Origin: Gallionella sp.
GTDB lineage: Bacteria; Pseudomonadota; Gammaproteobacteria; Burkholderiales; Gallionellaceae
DNA: 64,000 nucleotides
Direction of reading: 5' to 3'
NCBI GenBank assembly: GCA_028714075.1
Contig: JAQTMZ010000011.1
Coordinates: 1 to 64,000 of the forward strand
Shown here: positions 59,921 to 64,000 of the stretch, piece by piece
Numbering within the stretch: position 1 is the stretch's first letter
How the letters are laid out: the number at the start of each line of letters is the position of its first letter
Made by a program: the position numbers and the translations under genes
Notes under the pieces: model-generated
Told to the model about the DNA's origin: nothing
What the model saw: only the letters and a program-made list of their open reading frames with translations
The model's database searches: none

Positions 59921-60727
59921 ATGAATTTATCCGGTAAACGCATCATCCTGACCGGCGCGGCGGGCGGCATCGGGTATCGCCTGGCTTTGCTGCTCGCCGA
60001 AAAAGGCGCGCGGCTGGCCCTGGTCGAACGCAACGCGCCACGCGTGGCAGAAATCTGCGCCGAAATCAACCAGCGCGGCGGCTTTGCCACAGCCATCGCC
60101 ATCGACCTGTCTGCCGACGGCGCGATAGAACAGACGCTAGCCTCGGCGCTGCAAGCCTTGGGCGGCGTGGACATGCTCATCAACAACGCGGGCCTGATGG
60201 ACTTCACGCTGTTTGAACGCCACGACCCCAAGCGTATCGAGCAGATGATCGGCGTCAATGTCATCGCGCCGATGCTGCTGGTGCGCGCCGTACTGCCGCA
60301 TCTGCTGGCGCAGAACAGCGGGCGCATCGTGAACATCGGCTCGGCCTTCGGCTCGATCGGCTTCCCGCATTTCGCGACTTATTGCGCCAGCAAATTCGCG
60401 ATGCGCGGCTTCTCCGAGGCGTTGCGCCGCGAGCTGGTCGACAGCCAGGTCGGTGTCACTTATGTTTCGCCGCGCGCCACCAAAACGCCGCTGAACAATG
60501 ACGTCACCGTTCAAATGCTGGAAGCCACCAAGACCAATATGGATGAACCGGAATATGTCGCTGGGCAGGTCGTGCTGGCAATCGAGCGCGACAGCAAAGA
60601 GTATTTCATCGGCCAACCGGAATCTTTTTTCGCGCGGCTGAACGGCATGTTCCCGCGTCTGGTCGACAACGGCCTGTTGAAAAATACCCGTATCGCCCGC
60701 AAATTCGCCCAATCCATCAACAAATAA
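59921..60727 (+). CDS. Short-chain dehydrogenase/reductase
   Basis: KRIILTGAAGGIGYRLALLLAEKGARLALVERN; NNAGLMDF; YCASKFAMRGFSEAL. Confidence 0.92.
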   Translation: MNLSGKRIILTGAAGGIGYRLALLLAEKGARLALVERNAPRVAEICAEINQRGGFATAIAIDLSADGAIEQTLASALQALGGVDMLINNAGLMDFTLFERHDPKRIEQMIGVNVIAPMLLVRAVLPHLLAQNSGRIVNIGSAFGSIGFPHFATYCASKFAMRGFSEALRRELVDSQVGVTYVSPRATKTPLNNDVTVQMLEATKTNMDEPEYVAGQVVLAIERDSKEYFIGQPESFFARLNGMFPRLVDNGLLKNTRIARKFAQSINK

Positions 60728-60751
60728 TTTTTTTACTACAAGGAGCTATCC

Positions 60752-61390
60752 ATGAAGAAATACGCCTGGTTGATCGCACTGCTGTTTGCTGCCAACAGTG
60801 CATTTGCCGAAACCACCCCGCTCGACGCCTCCATCGAAAAATTGCAACACGATTGGGCGAAGATTTATTACAAGCTGCCCGAAAAAGACAAGGAAGACGC
60901 GTTCGAAAAACTGGTCAAGGATGCACATCAGGTGTCGGCCGCCAATCCGGGGCGCGCCGAACCGTTGATCTGGGAAGGGATCATCACCAGCACCCTCGCC
61001 AAGTATCAGGGCATATTCTCGGCCGGCGGCACTGCAAAAGCCGCGCGCGACCTGCTGCTGACCGCGGAGAAGATTGATGCCAACGCGCTGCACGGTTCCG
61101 CGCTGACATCGCTCGGCAGCCTGTACTACAAGGTGCCGAGCTTTGGCTCTTTCGGCGACAATGACAAGGCGCGCGAGTATCTCGAACGTGCGCTGAAAAT
61201 CAATCCGGACGGCATAGACCCGAATTTTTTCTATGGCGAACTCATGGCAAAACTGGGAAATCACGCCAAAGCGGTCGAACATTTTAAAAAGGCCTTGGCT
61301 GCGCCTCCCCGCCCTGGACGTGAAGATGCGGATGAAGGCCGCAAGGAAGAGATTCAGCAAGCATTGAAGAAAGCCGAGCAGCGCTTGTAA
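60752..61390 (+). CDS. Exported TPR-like protein
   Basis: Signal peptide MKKYAWLIALLFAANSAFA; TPR-like NDKAREYLERALKINPDGIDPNFFYGELMAKLGNHAKAVEHFKKAL. Confidence 0.75.
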   Translation: MKKYAWLIALLFAANSAFAETTPLDASIEKLQHDWAKIYYKLPEKDKEDAFEKLVKDAHQVSAANPGRAEPLIWEGIITSTLAKYQGIFSAGGTAKAARDLLLTAEKIDANALHGSALTSLGSLYYKVPSFGSFGDNDKAREYLERALKINPDGIDPNFFYGELMAKLGNHAKAVEHFKKALAAPPRPGREDADEGRKEEIQQALKKAEQRL

Positions 61391-61413
61391 TTCGGCAAGA
61401 GCACGATTTAACC

Positions 61414-61450
61414 AGCCACTAACCCATCATTTTTTGATGGATTAGTGGCT
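61414..61450. terminator. Stem-loop between convergent genes, possible terminator
   Basis: agccactaacccatcattttttgatggattagtggct; strong stem but no long terminal U-tract. Confidence 0.5.
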
Positions 61451-61469
61451 TGGCTATGCAACTGCGCCC

Positions 61470-61772
61470 CTACTTTCTGCAATCGCTGTTTGTGTGCTTG
61501 GCAACATCAGCTTCCGGCCCATCGTTGGCTTGCAGCAGTTTGATAATTTCAGCTGGAATATCGAATGATTTCCCCACCGCTGGTTTCTGCGCCTGCAATG
61601 AAGGGAACCGTTCGCGTGCTTCATCAAGACAGTCTTCGCGCCAAGCACATTCCATCTTGCCGCATTCGCCGTTAACGGGCGCTGCATAACAGGAGTCCTG
61701 CCCATTTGCGGTTTGGATCAACCTGACAATCTCGGCCTGGATACTGAACGGCGAAGCTTTTTCTGGTTCCAT
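61470..61772 (-). CDS. Hypothetical protein with internal duplication and Cys cluster
   Basis: PFSIQAEIVRLIQTANGQ and SFDIPAEIIKLLQANDGP repeats around CYAAPVNGECGKMECAWREDC. Confidence 0.6.
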   Translation of the reverse strand: MEPEKASPFSIQAEIVRLIQTANGQDSCYAAPVNGECGKMECAWREDCLDEARERFPSLQAQKPAVGKSFDIPAEIIKLLQANDGPEADVAKHTNSDCRK

Positions 61773-61893
61773 GACACCCCCATCCTATTCTGAATTCATC
61801 TGCCGCCACATCCATAATGTAACCATTCAAACAGACTCAAAACCGCAGTGAGGGCTTTGCTACACCTGTTTCATCCGCAGCTCACCAAAGCAA

Positions 61894-62100
61894 TCAAAAA
61901 ACCTTCTGAATGTTGGAGGCTTGCTTGCCCTTCGGCCCTTGCGCCACTTCATAGCTGACTTTCTGGCCTTCTTTGATGTGCTTTAAACCTTTCAAATCGA
62001 TTGTGTAAAAATGTGCGAACAAGTCTTCGCTTCCATTATCTGGAGCGATAATGCCAAAACCCATCACATCGTTAAACCATTTAACCGTACCGATTGCCAT
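61894..62100 (-). CDS. Cold-shock domain protein (CspA family)
   Basis: MAIGTVKWFNDVMGFGIIAPDNGSEDLFAHF...KEGQKVSYEVAQGPKGKQASNI. Confidence 0.93.
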   Translation of the reverse strand: MAIGTVKWFNDVMGFGIIAPDNGSEDLFAHFYTIDLKGLKHIKEGQKVSYEVAQGPKGKQASNIQKVF

Positions 62101-62242
62101 GAGGAATTCTCCAAACAGTCTACTTGTGAATTTAATTTTTACTATTTCCACGGCAGACGTAATGCCGGATTGAAAGTGAATCATCTACTACATAAAATTA
62201 TTTTGGCGGTGGATTCATCTGCATCATGCCGGCCGGAGGCGC

Positions 62243-62485
62243 CTATTTAAACATTGGGCGCCTCTTGAATAACGGGCCTCTACTGTTTCGATGAGCAGTT
62301 CTTGTTTTTGCATCCAACCCTGCTCTGGTCGTTTGATGCTTTGCTGTTTTCTTATCGGCCTGCTGGCCCGAAGCTTCTTTTTTTGCTGTGGCTTGCTCTG
62401 GACCAGAGCGGCCATCTTGAGCCACGGCGGAGAATGAGGCCGCAAGAAATGCAGCAACGATCAGCACGGAGAATAGTTTGCTCAT
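62243..62485 (-). CDS. Small exported basic hypothetical protein
   Basis: Signal peptide MSKLFSVLIVAAFLAASFSAVAQ followed by Lys/Arg-rich tail. Confidence 0.5.
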   Translation of the reverse strand: MSKLFSVLIVAAFLAASFSAVAQDGRSGPEQATAKKEASGQQADKKTAKHQTTRAGLDAKTRTAHRNSRGPLFKRRPMFK

Positions 62486-62662
62486 TGCGATCCCCTTGAA
62501 GAAGATTAATGAACGTTTGCAACACTATTGTTCTGTTACTTTGTTCCTGAATTACCTCTTGGCTCAACCCATCTCACGCATTTTGGGCGACCCATCAAAT
62601 AAGGCTGCAAACCAAGTGGCGCGTGATAAAAGTCCGTTGAACAGGCTCCTGACATACGCTCC

Positions 62663-63622
62663 CTATATCAATTTGTGGGGGTTCTCGATCATCTGCTGAT
62701 AAATCATGCTTTGTAGAATGACGCCATCGTTCGGTTGCAATTCCTGAAATTCGATGCCGTGGCGAATGAGACCGGGTTTTGCCGCATCGGCAGCGTCGCC
62801 GCTGAGCACGGCACGAATTGCTCCCTTGACCGACAGGTAGGCATCAATATTGTGCAACGGCACGCGAAATGCCAGATTGAGGACATCCCCCTTGTCTCCC
62901 AAGACTTGCTTGGCATCGAGGGACACTCCGCTGGCGCTAATGTCGGAGATGAGCGCGGATATTTGTTCCTCCGCACCGGATTTGCTGTCCTGCACTGTCG
63001 CGATAATGCGCGTCTTGACCCTGGGTGCCTTGCGTACCACGATTCCCTGTATGTCATCGGGGAACGACAGGTGCAGATATCCGTAAGGAACCTTGCATAT
63101 CCGCTCTATGTGGCAGGCGAAACCAAAAGCGTTCTGGCCCGTAAAAGACCGCATGACGACTTTTTTTCCTCCTATGATTTGTGCGTTAACGGTATTGGGT
63201 GCAGTGACCAGCAGGCTGGCCCCTTTCAGGAAGCCGATCACCTTGACCAAATAGCGTTCATTGGACAATTGGCGTTGGGCACTGAACCTGAAGTCGTAAT
63301 CAGCGGGGAGCTCGAGATTCAGCCTGTCTCCCACCTTCAGCTTCATGTCATCGAAGGTATAACTTTTGCCGGCTTTATTCTCCACAGGTTGATCGGTGGA
63401 CGCCTGTTCGGCAGCAGAAAAGCTATCATCGCCATTCTCTTTACCCGGCGCGTCCCACGACAATTCGTAGCATGCGCCGTTGGCCAGCAACGCGTCCCGG
63501 TGTTGATCGTCGCGAACTATATCCCCCTGACCCAACAGCAGGTTGCGCATCAGATCGTATAACGGCCAAGGTAGCGCTTTGCCGACGACAATTTCATTAC
63601 TGCTGGCTAAGATAAGGCTCAT
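62663..63622 (-). CDS. YcgR-like PilZ domain protein (c-di-GMP receptor/flagellar brake type)
   Basis: YcgR N-terminal-like VGDRLNLELPADYDFRFSAQRQLSNERYLVKVIGFLKGASLLVTAP; PilZ-like RKAPRVKTRIIATV...ISDISASGVSLDA. Confidence 0.8.
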   Translation of the reverse strand: MSLILASSNEIVVGKALPWPLYDLMRNLLLGQGDIVRDDQHRDALLANGACYELSWDAPGKENGDDSFSAAEQASTDQPVENKAGKSYTFDDMKLKVGDRLNLELPADYDFRFSAQRQLSNERYLVKVIGFLKGASLLVTAPNTVNAQIIGGKKVVMRSFTGQNAFGFACHIERICKVPYGYLHLSFPDDIQGIVVRKAPRVKTRIIATVQDSKSGAEEQISALISDISASGVSLDAKQVLGDKGDVLNLAFRVPLHNIDAYLSVKGAIRAVLSGDAADAAKPGLIRHGIEFQELQPNDGVILQSMIYQQMIENPHKLI

Positions 63623-63693
63623 ATAAACAATTGCTCCACTGTGTGTCCTTCAGACGCTGATTATTTTGAATAATTATAATTGCGCCTGTTTCA

Positions 63694-64000
63694 TCATTCC
63701 ACACCTTTGAAATGACGCGCCTTTGCCGCTTCAATGAGTAGCTTGGTATCCTGCAACAGAGTATCCTCGTTGGCGATGTACTCGATCAACCAATCGCTCA
63801 AAAATTGAATGTGCAGCTTTGCTTCGCCATCAGACCATGCCCCATTCTTTGCTACCAACTCCTCCTTCAAAAAAACCAACCCGTTCAGCTCATATTGCTG
63901 CTCCAATTTATGATTATGAAAATCAAAATTTACCGCTTGCGCCATCTTTTCCTTGTTTTCAAAATGAATACCCAGCCAGGTTTCGATCAGTTTAAATGCA
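63694..64000 (-). CDS. Hemerythrin-like protein, C-terminal part; gene continues beyond the window
   Basis: Frame stays open past the annotated Met to the edge: AFKLIETWLGIHFENKEKMAQAVNFDFHNHKLEQQYELNGLV...WLIEYIANEDTLL. Confidence 0.65.
   Translation of the reverse strand, partial: AFKLIETWLGIHFENKEKMAQAVNFDFHNHKLEQQYELNGLVFLKEELVAKNGAWSDGEAKLHIQFLSDWLIEYIANEDTLLQDTKLLIEAAKARHFKGVE

Noticed and set aside
1-64000. CRISPR array, rRNA genes, prophage structural genes
   Set aside because: No regularly spaced direct repeats, no rRNA sequence and no phage structural proteins recognised.

Overview
The window is chromosomal DNA from a betaproteobacterium; Gallionellaceae-like is an impression only, not tested. 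It opens inside the last codons of an IS110-family transposase and ends inside a hemerythrin-like gene. Housekeeping content: YajR-like MFS transporter, ssb, an Mla/MCE-type lipid-transport operon, tRNA-Arg(CCG), pcm-tolC, a spc/alpha ribosomal operon starting at rplN and running through secY, infA, rpmJ, rpsM, rpsK, rpsD, rpoA and rplQ, cysteine synthase, an RND efflux pump, and a cobalamin riboswitch with bluB. There are two molybdenum loci: modEABC with a divergent porin, and a nine-gene molybdopterin cluster (moaA-moeB-moaC-moaD-moaE-mobB-mobA-moeA-mogA). Between them lies the most unusual region, a roughly 10.7 kb same-strand defence-like operon at 36.9-47.6 kb: SNF2-type helicase, DUF4391-like protein, type III Mod methyltransferase, AlbA_2/Schlafen-like regulator, type III Res. 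Other points of interest are paired ModE-like boxes between modE and the porin, an intergenic-type repeat that appears to be translated in frame inside an epimerase gene, a radical SAM/thermostable-hemolysin-like/acyl-ligase/SDR cluster, and several families of GTAGG-ended palindromes. All family names come from motif recognition by eye; no database search was run.
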